A stretch of 64,000 nt of DNA from Rhodobacter aestuarii (GTDB taxonomy: Bacteria; Pseudomonadota; Alphaproteobacteria; Rhodobacterales; Rhodobacteraceae). Position 1 is the stretch's first letter. Each line of letters begins with the position of its first letter. Positions 6,892-15,997 of the stretch are shown in pieces. The notes beneath the pieces are model-generated. The model was not told where the DNA came from. It did no database searches and saw only the letters and a program-made list of their open reading frames with translations. A program made the position numbers and the translations under genes. The DNA lies in the NCBI RefSeq assembly GCF_900156655.1, contig NZ_FTOG01000002.1:248001-312000 (forward strand), read 5' to 3'.

Positions 6892-8832
6892 ATGGCGATC
6901 ACCTCATTTCCGATTGAAACCATCTCTGGCGACGGGCTGATCGCGCAGATCACGGCGGCGCGTGACCTGGCGCTGGCTGGCTCGCCGTATCGGCTCGCAA
7001 GCTTTGCCGAACTGGCGACACGGCTTGTGTATTCCGGGGCAACGGCTGGCCAAATCACCGTGACGGCGGGCGATGTGATCGACGTGATCGGCTGCGGAGC
7101 TTACACCGTCGCGGCATCTGGCGCGACCGACGCCGACCTGTCTTACGCCGTCAAGCTTTATGCTTTGCCTGACAAGGGCACCTTGAGCATAGAGCAATTT
7201 GGCGGCGGGACCGCCGTGGCCGACAACTCGCCTCCTGCCAATTTGGCGATGGCGGCGATTGAGCGCGTCGGTGGTGCGGCGCTGGTGTTCTCGGCGCCGG
7301 GCACTTACGATTTTGGCGTGAGCAAAAACAACCCCTATGGCGCGGGCAAATGTTGCGTCGACATGACCTCCGACAAAACAACCGTGATCGTTGGCCCCGG
7401 CGCCACGCTCAAACTTTCTGATGGTGCGCAGACCGACGCGACGGGCCCAGTTTATCTGTTTGCAGGTGATGTCGCGCGCTCTGGCATCCGGTTTGAGGTG
7501 GATGGGACCATCTCGAATAACAAAAACGGCCAGCCCGGTTGGACGGGGGGCTATTCCCAAGCGGGTGCGGGGGGATGCTGCGTGCTGTTCAAGGGCAGCA
7601 CGCCCGGTGGCCGCTATGAATTTGTGGGCACCGGCACGATTGGCGATTGTTTTTCAAACCCCATCGACATTAGCGCCGCAATAGCGCGCGGCGGGAGCGT
7701 TCATTTCGGCCAGATCACCTATACCAACTGCGGTGAGGGGCCGGAGATCGCAGGTTTTGATCAGGTGACGGGAACACCCTGCTACGTCCTCGACGAAGAT
7801 TTCCAGATGGCCGGTGACGGGATTGAGATCGCCCGTTGCGGCGATGTGGTGCTGGAGAACATACGCGTCGAATGTCGCCAAGGCAGCCCGAAAGGGTCGG
7901 CGCTAGAATTCTATGGCTGTGAAACCGTCACCGTACAGGGATACACCGTATTAAACTGGTGGGATTTGATCGGCCTCGGGGCACCGTCTGGGGGGATGAA
8001 TGCTTTCGTCTTCCCGAAGCCCGTGTTGATGAATGGCCGCGTGATTGGGCTGCAATCCTCAACCGGGATCGTAGATGGCTATCAAGGGCTTACAAACCCT
8101 AACCGGATTGTCTTTGATGGGCTGCATATGTCGGACAGCCCGAACACGATCCCACTTTACGTCACGGGTGACAGCACGGCCGAACCGATCGAGTTCTACA
8201 ACGTCAAATTTGACAACTGCAAAAAGGTGATCGTTCTTTCCGATCGTCACCACATCTGGCACGGCGGCGGAAACGCCAACAGCTCTGACGTTGCCTTTGA
8301 GTTCCAAGCACAGAAAGATGATGACGCGCGCAGTATTGATTGGCGCAATCTTGATTTTACGGGCTCGGTATCCGGGGCCCGGATCAACTCGCTCACCCGG
8401 ACGGGGTTCAAGATCAAAGGCGTGATCACGAATTGCCACATGGATACGCTGGCCCAATGGCCGAATGGCGACAGCGATGTGGACTATTCTGAGCTTATTT
8501 CGGACGGCAACAAACCAGATGTCTATGTGGGTACGTCTACGGATATCGGGGCGTTCATGCGCTGCCAGATTCGCAGCGCGCCGGGGGGCTTTGTCAACGA
8601 AGTGCGCAACCCGAGCGCGGGGATGGTGTTGCAGATCATGAACCAAAGCGGCAGCGCCATGACGCTCGCGCATGATAACAGCTCTGTCGCAGATGCCCCG
8701 CTTCGCTATGCGCCGCTGTTCAATCTTAGCGGCGTGAATGATGTGCTCGCGACCGGACACTCGCGTTCTTACCGTTTCTTGAACGCAAGCGAGGCACCGG
8801 ACGGCGCTGCGGGTATGTATGAGATCGGCTGA
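6892..8832 (+). CDS. Right-handed beta-helix spike protein (phage/GTA-like tail or head spike)
   Basis: A 646-residue protein from the ATG at 6892, with GGAGG ten bases upstream. It has no signal peptide. The N-terminal about 110 residues form a separate domain (MAITSFPIETISGDGLIAQI), which fits a particle-binding head. Residues from about 110 onward show the short beta-strand rhythm and the Gly, Asn and Asp turns of pectate-lyase-like spikes (LSIEQFGGG, GDGIEIARCGDVVLENI, YTVLNW). The end is a small beta domain. The gene is outside the tRNA-bounded element and points the other way, so it is probably a host locus such as a gene transfer agent spike, or a remnant. No catalytic residues can be assigned. 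Confidence 0.65.
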   Translation: MAITSFPIETISGDGLIAQITAARDLALAGSPYRLASFAELATRLVYSGATAGQITVTAGDVIDVIGCGAYTVAASGATDADLSYAVKLYALPDKGTLSIEQFGGGTAVADNSPPANLAMAAIERVGGAALVFSAPGTYDFGVSKNNPYGAGKCCVDMTSDKTTVIVGPGATLKLSDGAQTDATGPVYLFAGDVARSGIRFEVDGTISNNKNGQPGWTGGYSQAGAGGCCVLFKGSTPGGRYEFVGTGTIGDCFSNPIDISAAIARGGSVHFGQITYTNCGEGPEIAGFDQVTGTPCYVLDEDFQMAGDGIEIARCGDVVLENIRVECRQGSPKGSALEFYGCETVTVQGYTVLNWWDLIGLGAPSGGMNAFVFPKPVLMNGRVIGLQSSTGIVDGYQGLTNPNRIVFDGLHMSDSPNTIPLYVTGDSTAEPIEFYNVKFDNCKKVIVLSDRHHIWHGGGNANSSDVAFEFQAQKDDDARSIDWRNLDFTGSVSGARINSLTRTGFKIKGVITNCHMDTLAQWPNGDSDVDYSELISDGNKPDVYVGTSTDIGAFMRCQIRSAPGGFVNEVRNPSAGMVLQIMNQSGSAMTLAHDNSSVADAPLRYAPLFNLSGVNDVLATGHSRSYRFLNASEAPDGAAGMYEIG

Positions 8833-8857
8833 CCTCATCTGAAGCGCTGAAGATTGT

Positions 8858-8883
8858 GCGCCCGCCCGTTGCATGGCGGGCGC
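8858..8883 (+). terminator. Hairpin after the spike gene
   Basis: GCGCCCGCC (8858-8866) pairs with GGCGGGCGC (8875-8883) around an 8-nt loop, 25 bases after the spike stop. There is no immediate T-run; four T's follow about 15 bases later. It is a plausible but imperfect intrinsic terminator. Confidence 0.45.
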
Positions 8884-9033
8884 GCACCATGGGCGCTTTT
8901 CGGTGGTTTGCCGGATGCCAAGCGGCTTTAAAGCCCAGAAGAAGCCCCAACCTCGTGGTTGAACCGCCGTGCCCACGGGTCTATGGCGAGGGAACCCCTT
9001 TTTCTGGTTTTCAAGCCCGCGGGAGCTTCGCGC

Positions 9034-9885
9034 ATGATGCAGCCTCCTTTTGTGATTTCGATTCAGAGCCAAGTCGTCTTTGGCCATGTTGGCAATTCGG
9101 CGGCGCTGTTTCCGATGCAGGCGGCGGGGCTGGAGGTGGCGGCGATTCCGACGGTCGTCTTCTCGAATACCCCCGACTACCCCACCCTGCGCGGCCAAGC
9201 CTTGCCGCCAGAGTTCTTTGCCGATTTGCTGCGCGGGGCGCATGAGCGCGAGTTGCCACAACGCGCGGATTTCTTGCTGACCGGCTATATTGGGTCGCGC
9301 GATGTGGCCGAGCAGGTGGCCACCTTTGTTGCCGAGGCGAAAGCGCTGAACCCAAAGCTGATTTATCTGTGCGATCCGGTTCTGGGTGATGAGGGGCCGG
9401 GACTTTATGTGCCCGAAACCATCGCCGATGTGCTGCGGGATCGGCTTTTGCCCTTGGCCGATATTGCCACCCCAAACCCGTTTGAACTGGCTTGGCTGAC
9501 GGGGCAAAGCATCACCCATCTGAAAGACCTTGAAGCGGCGCGCGCGCAATTGGCGCTGGCCCCAGCGGCGCATCTGGTCGCCACCGGCTGCCGGTTGCAA
9601 GACACGCCCAAGGGGCAGATCGAGAGCGTGGTTCTGAGCCCGGAGGGCACAACGCGCCTTGCCGCCGAATATTTGCCGATCGCCAAACCCGGCACTGGGG
9701 ATCTGTTTGCCGGGCTGATTGTTGCAGGGCTGGGCCGTGGGATGCGCCTGCCGCAAGCGGTAGAAATGGCGCAGAAGCTTGTGGGCCGCTCACTCGCCCA
9801 TGCGGAGGGCTTGGGCGCCGGTGAAGTGGTGCTGAGCGAACCCAGCTTCCGGCAAGAACTGTTGTCTTTGGGAACGCAGCCCTAA
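9034..9885 (+). CDS. pdxY: Pyridoxal kinase
   Basis: A 283-residue protein of the PfkB/ribokinase-like superfamily, close to the usual length of PdxY. It phosphorylates pyridoxal to pyridoxal 5'-phosphate in the vitamin B6 salvage pathway in the cytoplasm. Family marks are VISIQSQVVFGHVGNSAA at the N-terminus (substrate pocket), YLCDPVLGDEG in the middle, ATPNPFELAWLTG, and the C-terminal catalytic loop KPGTGDLFAG with the Asp base. The start at 9034 is chosen for its GGGAG at the right distance. A frame-extending ATG at 8959 would add 25 unlikely residues. The gene is convergent with lepA. Confidence 0.92.
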   Translation: MMQPPFVISIQSQVVFGHVGNSAALFPMQAAGLEVAAIPTVVFSNTPDYPTLRGQALPPEFFADLLRGAHERELPQRADFLLTGYIGSRDVAEQVATFVAEAKALNPKLIYLCDPVLGDEGPGLYVPETIADVLRDRLLPLADIATPNPFELAWLTGQSITHLKDLEAARAQLALAPAAHLVATGCRLQDTPKGQIESVVLSPEGTTRLAAEYLPIAKPGTGDLFAGLIVAGLGRGMRLPQAVEMAQKLVGRSLAHAEGLGAGEVVLSEPSFRQELLSLGTQP

Positions 9886-9909
9886 TCCGAAAGTGCTCCA
9901 GAAAGACTT

Positions 9910-9930
9910 GACCCCGCCAAGGGCGGGGTC
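9910..9930. terminator. Bidirectional terminator between pdxY and lepA
   Basis: GACCCCGCC (9910-9918) and GGCGGGGTC (9922-9930) form a perfect 9-bp stem with a 3-nt loop. It lies between two convergent genes, 25 bases after pdxY and 6 bases after the end of lepA. T-runs are short on both sides. Confidence 0.65.
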
Positions 9931-9935
9931 TGAGA

Positions 9936-11735
9936 TCATTCGTCCATTTTAAGCGCGGCGATGAAGGCCGATTGCGGGATTTCCACTTTCCCGAACTGGC
10001 GCATCTTCTTCTTCCCGGCTTTTTGCTTTTCGAGCAGCTTTTTCTTCCGGGTCGCGTCGCCGCCATAGCATTTCGCCGTCACGTCTTTGCGCATGGCGGA
10101 AAGCGTTTCGCGCGCGATCACGCGGCCCCCAATGGCGGCTTGGATCGGAATTTTGAACATGTGCCGCGGGATCAGGTCTTTGAGCTTTTCCACCATCGCG
10201 CGGCCACGGCTTTCGGCGCGGTCGCGGTGAACCATGATCGAGAGCGCATCCACCGGCTCGTCGTTCACAAGGATCGACATTTTCACCAGATAGTCTTCGC
10301 GATATTCGGCCAACTGATAGTCAAAGCTCGCATAGCCTTTGGTGACCGATTTCAGCCGGTCGTAAAAGTCGAACACGACCTCCGAAAGCGGCAGGTCATA
10401 AACCACCATCGCGCGGGTGCCTGCATAGGTGAGGTCGAGCTGAATGCCGCGACGGTCTTGGCAAAGCTTGAGCACATCGCCCAGATAGTCGTCGGGCACC
10501 ATGATCGTGGCTTTGATGCGCGGCTCTTCGATATGGTCGACATAGGTGAGGTCGGGCATATCGGCGGGGTTGTGCAATTCGCGCACCTCGCCGTCTTTCA
10601 TGTAGAGCTTGAACACAACGCTCGGTGCGGTGGTGATCAGATCAAGATCATATTCGCGCTCAAGCCGGTCCCGGATGACCTCAAGGTGCAATAGCCCCAA
10701 GAAGCCGCAGCGGAAGCCAAAGCCGAGCGCGGCGGAGGTTTCCATCTCATAGCTGAAGGACGCGTCGTTCAGCGCCAGCTTTTCAATCGCGTCACGCAGC
10801 GCGTCGAAATCGTTGGAATCGACCGGGAACAGGCCGCAGAACACCACCGGCTGCGCGGGTTTGAAGCCCGGCAGGGGTTTGTCGCAGGGCTTTTTCTCAT
10901 GGGTGATCGTGTCGCCCACGCGGGTATCGCGCACCTGCTTGATCGAGGCGGTGAACACGCCAATCTCGCCCGGGCCAAGTTCGGCAATATCGACCATGCG
11001 CGGCTTCAGCACAGCAAGCTTGTCGATGCGGTAGGCTGCACCGGTTTGCATCATCTTGATCTGGTCGCCCTTGCGGACCACCCCATCCATGACGCGGATC
11101 ATCACGACGACGCCAAGATAGGCATCATACCAGCTGTCGACCAGCATCGCTTTGAGCGGCGCATCGCGCACCCCTTCGGGGGCGGGCAGGCGCTGCACGA
11201 TGGCTTCAAGCACATCGGGAATGCCAAGACCGGTTTTGGCCGAGATCGGCACCGCATCCGAGGCGTCAATGCCGATCACGTCTTCAATATTGCTTTTCAC
11301 AGCCTCCGGGTCGGCGGCGGGCAGGTCGATCTTGTTCAGAACCGGCACGATCTCATGGCCCGCATCAATCGCTTGATAGACGTTGGCGAGGGTCTGCGCT
11401 TCCACACCTTGCGAAGCATCAACCACCAAAAGCGAGCCTTCGACGGCGCGCATCGAGCGGGAGACCTCATAGGCGAAGTCAACGTGGCCGGGGGTGTCGA
11501 TCAGGTTCAGGATATAGGTTTGCCCATCCTTCGCCGGATATTCGATCCGCACGGTGTTCGCCTTGATGGTGATACCGCGCTCGCGCTCGATATCCATGCT
11601 GTCGAGCAATTGCTCTTTCATCTCCCGGCTCGCCACTGTGCCCGTCATCTGGATCAGACGATCGGCCAGCGTGGATTTGCCGTGGTCGATATGCGCCACG
11701 ATGGAGAAATTGCGGATGTGATCGAGCTTGTTCAT
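9936..11735 (-). CDS. lepA: Elongation factor 4 (ribosome back-translocase)
   Basis: A 599-residue translational GTPase, the normal LepA length. The G1 motif AHIDHGKST is at residues 14-22. DTPGHVDF (G3) and NKIDLPAA (G4) follow. The C-terminal part contains the LepA-specific domain with [20 protein letters not shown] at the end. LepA binds ribosomes and affects translocation or initiation under stress. The start [10 protein letters not shown] at 11733-11735 gives the family N-terminus; the open frame continues 28 codons upstream but without family similarity. It is divergent from the copper chaperone gene. Confidence 0.97.
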   Translation of the reverse strand: MNKLDHIRNFSIVAHIDHGKSTLADRLIQMTGTVASREMKEQLLDSMDIERERGITIKANTVRIEYPAKDGQTYILNLIDTPGHVDFAYEVSRSMRAVEGSLLVVDASQGVEAQTLANVYQAIDAGHEIVPVLNKIDLPAADPEAVKSNIEDVIGIDASDAVPISAKTGLGIPDVLEAIVQRLPAPEGVRDAPLKAMLVDSWYDAYLGVVVMIRVMDGVVRKGDQIKMMQTGAAYRIDKLAVLKPRMVDIAELGPGEIGVFTASIKQVRDTRVGDTITHEKKPCDKPLPGFKPAQPVVFCGLFPVDSNDFDALRDAIEKLALNDASFSYEMETSAALGFGFRCGFLGLLHLEVIRDRLEREYDLDLITTAPSVVFKLYMKDGEVRELHNPADMPDLTYVDHIEEPRIKATIMVPDDYLGDVLKLCQDRRGIQLDLTYAGTRAMVVYDLPLSEVVFDFYDRLKSVTKGYASFDYQLAEYREDYLVKMSILVNDEPVDALSIMVHRDRAESRGRAMVEKLKDLIPRHMFKIPIQAAIGGRVIARETLSAMRKDVTAKCYGGDATRKKKLLEKQKAGKKKMRQFGKVEIPQSAFIAALKMDE

Positions 11736-11863
11736 GCGGCGCATATAGCCGCAAATAAAGGGGCCGGGAAGGGGGCATGCACGCGTGTGATGACGCGAAA
11801 TTGCCATTGACCATGCCAAGCGCTTCGCGGATCAATCGCGCCATGAAGCCCCGGAGGTGCCCA

Positions 11864-12052
11864 ATGATCCTTTCCGTCCCGAACATGACCTGTGGCCATT
11901 GCAAATCGGCCGTTGAAAACGCCATCACCGAAGTGGGTGGCACCGCATTGGTGAGCCTTGAAGACCGTGAGGTCGAGGTGAATGGCCTGCCCGAAGAAAC
12001 CGTGCTCGCGGCGCTGAAAGCGGCGGGCTATGAGGCTGAGGTGATCGCCTGA
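11864..12052 (+). CDS. Copper chaperone, heavy-metal-associated (HMA) domain protein
   Basis: A 62-residue single HMA domain. The metal motif MTCGHC is at residues 8-13, followed by a helix (KSAVENAITEVGG), and the fold ends in AAGYEAEVIA. Such CopZ-like proteins carry Cu(I) to P-type ATPases or regulators in the cytoplasm. The ATG at 11864 follows CGGAGG. No copper ATPase is adjacent, so its partner is elsewhere. The 128-bp gap to lepA must hold divergent promoters. Confidence 0.88.
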   Translation: MILSVPNMTCGHCKSAVENAITEVGGTALVSLEDREVEVNGLPEETVLAALKAAGYEAEVIA

Positions 12053-12217
12053 CTCAATAGGTTGGGGGATATCGCGTCGCTGCCGCAACATCTGACCTGA
12101 CCTTTTGAACTTGGCAATTTATTGCCGAGACAATTGTGCCCTGTTGCCAGATCCCTTAGAAATAGCGTCAAATTCAAGGGATTTGGCACCGAACCTCCCG
12201 CAAATCAGAGGCAGCAG

Positions 12218-12517
12218 ATGAAACATCTTCTCACCGCTACGGCGTTTGTTCTGGCTGGGACAGCCATGGCACATGCCGGGCCGATTGACACCGCTTGCTT
12301 GAAAGCTGGGCGCACCTCGGACCGCGCGCTGTGCGGCTGTATTCAGCAAGTGGCCGATCATGTGCTGTCGAAATCGGACCAGCGCCGCGCCGCGAAGTTC
12401 TTTGCCGAACCCGACATGGCGCAAGAAGTCCGCATGTCGAGCCGCGCGGCGGATGAAGATTTCTGGCTGCGCTACAAAGGCTTTGCAGAAACCGCCGAAG
12501 CTTATTGCGCCCCCTGA
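12218..12517 (+). CDS. Small secreted protein with signal peptide, conserved hypothetical
   Basis: A 99-residue protein with a clear signal peptide (MKHLLTATAFVLAGTAMAHA) cleaved near residue 20. The mature part has four or five Cys residues (DTACLKAG, ALCGCIQQVAD, AEAYCAP) that could form disulfides in the periplasm, and a SDQRRAAKFFAEPDMAQEVR helix. Proteins of this pattern are widespread in Rhodobacteraceae but their function is unknown to me. The start is at 12218; upstream frame codons lack a ribosome binding site. Its last 16 bases overlap the convergent phosphatase gene. Confidence 0.72.
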   Translation: MKHLLTATAFVLAGTAMAHAGPIDTACLKAGRTSDRALCGCIQQVADHVLSKSDQRRAAKFFAEPDMAQEVRMSSRAADEDFWLRYKGFAETAEAYCAP

Positions 12518-12951
12518 AGCCGCGCGAGCAGCGCTTTTGACCCTGCCTCGATGATGTCGAGGCAGCCGTTGAAATCGCGAGTGTAGTAAGGGTCGGGCAC
12601 CTCTGACGTGCCCTGCGCCCCTTGCAAGAACATTTCCAGCCGGGCGGTGGCATCTGTCGGCATCACCGCCTGTGCATCGCGCAGGTTTTGCCGATCCATC
12701 GCTAGAATCAGATCGAACTCATAGAAATCGGCCGGCGCCAATTGCCGCGCGCGCAGATCAGACAGGTCATAGCCGCGCTGACCCGCTGCCGATTGCATGG
12801 GGCCATAGGGCGCATCGCCCACATGCCAGCCCCCCGTTCCGGCACTATCAATCGCCACCGCAAAACCGGCGTCTTGCGCCATTTTGCGAAACACCCCCTC
12901 CGCTGCGGGGGAACGACAAATGTTGCCAAGGCAAAGAAACAAGATACGCAT
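12502..12951 (-). CDS. Low molecular weight protein-tyrosine phosphatase
   Basis: A 149-residue protein. The P-loop is near the N-terminus as CLGNICRS (CX5RS, nucleophile Cys7, Arg13). The general acid Asp lies in the DPYY segment (EVPDPYYTRDF). These are all the catalytic elements of the family. It removes phosphate from tyrosyl proteins in the cytoplasm; members next to polysaccharide loci control capsule export, but no such genes are here. It is convergent with, and slightly overlaps, the small secreted protein gene, and divergent from cobB. Confidence 0.93.
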   Translation of the reverse strand: MRILFLCLGNICRSPAAEGVFRKMAQDAGFAVAIDSAGTGGWHVGDAPYGPMQSAAGQRGYDLSDLRARQLAPADFYEFDLILAMDRQNLRDAQAVMPTDATARLEMFLQGAQGTSEVPDPYYTRDFNGCLDIIEAGSKALLARLQGAQ

Positions 12952-12979
12952 GGGGCTGTTTTAGCGAAGGATCGAACGC

Positions 12980-13675
12980 ATGGCTAGAATCGTGATTCTC
13001 ACCGGAGCGGGGATTTCAGCAGAAAGCGGGATTCGCACCTTCCGCGCCAGCGATGGGCTTTGGGAAGAGCATCGAATCGAAGAGGTCGCCACGCCAGAGG
13101 GCTTCGCGCGCGACCCGGTTTTGGTGCAGCGATTCTATAATGCCCGCCGAGCGGCGGCCGCAGCGGCGCAACCCAATGCCGCGCATCTGGCTTTGGCCGA
13201 GTTGGAGGCTGATGGGCGGCATCAGGTTTTGGTGGTGACGCAGAACGTCGATGACCTGCATGAACGGGCGGGCACGCAAAACCTGATCCATATGCACGGC
13301 ACGTTGACCGGGGCGCTTTGCGCGGCTTGCGGCCATCGCTGGCCCGCGCCCCAAGAAATGAGCGCCAAAGACCCCTGCCCTGCTTGCAGCAAACCCGCAA
13401 CGCGGCCCGATATCGTTTGGTTTGGCGAAATGCCTTATAGAATGGAGGAAATCTGGCCTGCGCTGCGCCGAGCGGACTTGTTTGTCTCGATTGGCACCTC
13501 CGGCAATGTCTATCCGGCGGCGGGCTTTGTGGCTGATGCAATGCATGCGGGCGTGCCGACGCTGGAATTGAACCTTGAGCCCTCGACCGGGACGCGTATG
13601 TTTGACGAGGCCCGTCACGGCCCCGCCACGCAGGTGGTTCCGGCTTGGGTGCGCGAGATGCTGGCGCAGGGGTAG
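12980..13675 (+). CDS. cobB: NAD-dependent protein deacylase, sirtuin
   Basis: A 231-residue class III sirtuin. The NAD-binding motif [14 protein letters not shown] is at residues 9-22. [12 protein letters not shown] and the catalytic HMHG (His) follow. A zinc ribbon is complete with CAACGHRW and [20 protein letters not shown] completes the Rossmann fold. It removes acyl groups from lysines using NAD. The presence of Tyr and Arg pocket residues (typical of desuccinylases) was not checked by alignment. The start ATG is at 12980, 28 bp from the divergent phosphatase gene. Confidence 0.94.
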   Translation: MARIVILTGAGISAESGIRTFRASDGLWEEHRIEEVATPEGFARDPVLVQRFYNARRAAAAAAQPNAAHLALAELEADGRHQVLVVTQNVDDLHERAGTQNLIHMHGTLTGALCAACGHRWPAPQEMSAKDPCPACSKPATRPDIVWFGEMPYRMEEIWPALRRADLFVSIGTSGNVYPAAGFVADAMHAGVPTLELNLEPSTGTRMFDEARHGPATQVVPAWVREMLAQG

Positions 13676-13684
13676 ATGAATCGC

Positions 13685-13712
13685 TTGACGCCGGGCGGCT
13701 TTGCCCTTATGC
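13685..13712 (+). promoter_or_regulatory. Candidate sigma-70-type promoter of rpmB
   Basis: TTGACG (13685-13690) and TTATGC (13707-13712) are separated by 16 bp, starting 9 bp after the cobB stop. A strong CTTGAC -35 box is typical of ribosomal promoters in this group. The leader to the rpmB ATG would be about 85 nt. Confidence 0.5.
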
Positions 13713-13803
13713 CCCGCGAACGGATTTCCGGGAACCGCGCTTAGCGGGTCTCGCAGTATTGGAAGTGGGCCGCGAGTGCCCGAGGAAACGAAGGAACATC
13801 GCC

Positions 13804-14091
13804 ATGTCGCGCGTCTGCGAACTGACCGGCAAAGGCCCGATGTCGGGCAACAACATCAGCCACGCGAACAACAAAACGCGTCGCCGGTTTCTGCCGAACC
13901 TGAATGACGTCACCCTGATCTCTGACGTGCTGAACCAATCGTTCAAGCTGCGCGTGTCGGCCGCTGGCCTGCGCACCGTCGATCACCGTGGTGGCCTCGA
14001 CGCCTTCTTGATGAAAGCCTCGGATGCCGAGCTTTCCTCGAACGCGCTGAAAATCAAGAAAGCCATCCTGAAGGCGCAAGCCGCGGCCTGA
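13804..14091 (+). CDS. rpmB: Large ribosomal subunit protein bL28
   Basis: A 95-residue ribosomal protein, the alphaproteobacterial length. It starts [20 protein letters not shown] and carries the family core KTRRRFLPN and [15 protein letters not shown]. It belongs to the 50S subunit near the E site. It is a single-gene unit with its own probable promoter upstream and a strong intrinsic terminator 22 bases downstream. No rpmG is adjacent. Confidence 0.97.
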   Translation: MSRVCELTGKGPMSGNNISHANNKTRRRFLPNLNDVTLISDVLNQSFKLRVSAAGLRTVDHRGGLDAFLMKASDAELSSNALKIKKAILKAQAAA

Positions 14092-14113
14092 TCGCTTCCT
14101 TGATCTGTGCAAG

Positions 14114-14136
14114 GCCCCGCCTCGGCGGGGCTTTTT
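14114..14136 (+). terminator. Intrinsic terminator of rpmB
   Basis: GCCCCGCC (14114-14121) pairs with GGCGGGGC (14124-14131), with a 2-nt loop and TTTTT at 14132-14136. It also lies at the end of the convergent meaB gene. Confidence 0.9.
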
Positions 14137-14146
14137 GCATTTGCAA

Positions 14147-15139
14147 TCAGCGTTGTAGGGCTGCCAGCATTTCCGCGGCGGCAGCGGCGGGTGCGGTTTG
14201 CCCCTCGGCCACGGCAGAGCCCAGCGCCTGCATTTGCGCGCGAATCTCAGGGTCGCTTTGCAGCCGGGCCAAAAGCCCCTCGCGCACCTCGGTTTCAAAC
14301 CAATGCCGGGCTTGTTCGGCGCGGCGGCGGTCAAAATGCCCGTTCTCGCGGCGCCATGCGGTCAGCGCGCCCATATCTTCCCAAGCGGCTTTCAGCCCCT
14401 CTTCCGCCAAGGCCGAGACCGCAACGGCTTTCGGGAAACCTTCGGGGTCTTGCGGGCGTTTGCGCAAGAGCCGCAGCGCGCCGGCGTAATCTGACATCGT
14501 GCGCAAAGCGGCGGGCTTCAGATCCCCATCCGCTTTATTGACGAGAATCATATCGGCCATTTCCATGATGCCGCGCTTCACGCCTTGCAATTCATCGCCC
14601 CCCGCAGGGGCCATCAGCAGAATGAAAAGGTCGGTCATCTCCGCCACCAGCGTTTCGGATTGCCCCACACCCACGGTTTCAATCAACACCACGTCAAAGC
14701 CCGCCGCTTCGCACAGGCTCACCGCCTCGCGGGTGCGGCGCGCCACGCCCCCCAATTGCGCTTGGCTGGGCGAGGGGCGGATGAAGGCATTGGGTTCGCG
14801 CGAAAGCCGCTCCATCCGCGTTTTATCGCCCAAGATCGAGCCGCCCGAACGCGCCGATGACGGGTCCACCGCCAGAACGGCGACCTTAAGCCCCTGCCTC
14901 ACCAGCATCATGCCAAAGCTCTCGATGAAGGTGGATTTCCCCACCCCCGGCGTGCCCGAAAGGCCGATCCGCAAGGCTTGTTTGCCCGCGCTCGCAAGCC
15001 GCTCCAAAAGCGCGGTTGCTTGGGCGCGGTGATCGGCACGCCCCGATTCCACCAAGGTGATCGCCCGTGCCAAGGCTCTGCGTTCTCCGGCCAAAATCCG
15101 GGGGGCAAGCTCGGCGGCGGGATCGGTCATCAGCGTCAT
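14147..15139 (-). CDS. meaB: Methylmalonyl-CoA mutase-associated GTPase (G-protein chaperone)
   Basis: About 330 residues. Walker A is SGTPGVGKST (about 61-70). The MeaB marks AVDPSSARSGGSILGDKTRM, FIRPSPSQAQLGGVA and IETVGVGQSE follow, then the GTP base motif VNKAD. MeaB protects and reloads the adenosylcobalamin-dependent methylmalonyl-CoA mutase, used in the ethylmalonyl-CoA and propionate pathways. The mutase gene is not in the window. Start choice: the ATG at 15139 has GAAGGTG just upstream; ATGs at 15157 and 15130 are alternatives. The longer N-terminus adds only six residues. Confidence 0.93.
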   Translation of the reverse strand: MTLMTDPAAELAPRILAGERRALARAITLVESGRADHRAQATALLERLASAGKQALRIGLSGTPGVGKSTFIESFGMMLVRQGLKVAVLAVDPSSARSGGSILGDKTRMERLSREPNAFIRPSPSQAQLGGVARRTREAVSLCEAAGFDVVLIETVGVGQSETLVAEMTDLFILLMAPAGGDELQGVKRGIMEMADMILVNKADGDLKPAALRTMSDYAGALRLLRKRPQDPEGFPKAVAVSALAEEGLKAAWEDMGALTAWRRENGHFDRRRAEQARHWFETEVREGLLARLQSDPEIRAQMQALGSAVAEGQTAPAAAAAEMLAALQR

Positions 15140-15164
15140 GGTCACCTTCATATACACGGGCTTT

Positions 15165-15178
15165 TGACAAGCCTGTCA
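15165..15178. promoter_or_regulatory. Inverted repeat TGACA-N4-TGTCA upstream of meaB
   Basis: TGACAAGCCTGTCA forms a perfect 5-bp dyad, 26 bp before the meaB start and between two divergent genes. It may be an operator for meaB, for the DUF3108 gene, or for both. No regulator is assigned. Confidence 0.3.
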
Positions 15179-15261
15179 TCGGGTCATCGAACTGTTTCGG
15201 TTTCATGCCCTTTTCAGGCGGTGTATGTCCAGAGGCTAGGCCATCGATGAAAGGGGCACCG

Positions 15262-15990
15262 ATGAACCGACCTTTCCGCATAATGACGACCTTTGCGCTG
15301 CTCGGGGCTTTGGCGCAGCCGGTTGCCGCAGATCAAACCGATCACATTGCTTTTGATGTCGTTCTCAAAGGGATCAAAGCAGGCGAATTGGTGATTGATG
15401 GCAAAATCCAAGGCAATCGCTATGGCGTGCGCGGTGTGATGCAGACCACGGGCCTTGCCGGGGCGATCAAGAAAATCCGCTACGATGCCAGCGCCGATGG
15501 GACATTTTCACGCGGCCGGTTCAGCCCGCGCAGCACTGCGGTGTCCGCGCAGCGCGGCAATTCGCGTTCCAAGAACGCAGTCATTTATAACGCTGGCGTG
15601 CCCTCTTCGGTGATCCATGAGCCGCCCCGCACACCCCGCAGCAGCGATGTGGACCCCGCCAAACAAGGCGGCACGATCGACCCGCTGACCGCGCTTTACG
15701 CCGTGCTGCGCGATGTCGACCGGGACGAGGCCTGCAAGCTCAAGGTGACCATGTTTGACGGCACGAAACGCTCGCAAGTTGCGCTTTCGTCCCCGCAGGC
15801 GGCGGGGGATGGTGTGGTCTGTTCGGGCGAATACCGCCGCTTGGCCGGTTTCTCAGACAAGGACATGGCGGAAAAGACCCGCTTCCCCTTCACCCTGACC
15901 TATGCGCCCACGCCCGATGGGCAGCGCTTGCAGGTGGTGGAAATTTCCACCGATACGATCCTTGGCAAAGGCCGCCTGAAACGGCGATAA
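15262..15990 (+). CDS. DUF3108 domain protein, exported
   Basis: A 242-residue protein. It has a signal peptide (MNRPFRIMTTFALLGALAQP, cleavage near ADQTD). The mature region has alternating beta strands starting IAFDVVLKGIKAGELVIDG, the signature of DUF3108 proteins, which resemble a lipid- or ligand-binding beta fold in the periplasm or outer membrane. Function is not established. The ATG at 15262 has AAAGGGG; the ATG at 15247 is five codons upstream in frame but is less well placed. It ends 7 bp before the hrpB start, so the two are probably co-transcribed. Confidence 0.75.
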   Translation: MNRPFRIMTTFALLGALAQPVAADQTDHIAFDVVLKGIKAGELVIDGKIQGNRYGVRGVMQTTGLAGAIKKIRYDASADGTFSRGRFSPRSTAVSAQRGNSRSKNAVIYNAGVPSSVIHEPPRTPRSSDVDPAKQGGTIDPLTALYAVLRDVDRDEACKLKVTMFDGTKRSQVALSSPQAAGDGVVCSGEYRRLAGFSDKDMAEKTRFPFTLTYAPTPDGQRLQVVEISTDTILGKGRLKRR

Positions 15991-15997
15991 GGGCCGG

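Noticed and set aside
8059-9756. 565-residue frame on the minus strand
   Set aside because: It is antisense to the spike gene and pdxY, Arg/Gln-rich and without similarity to any family.
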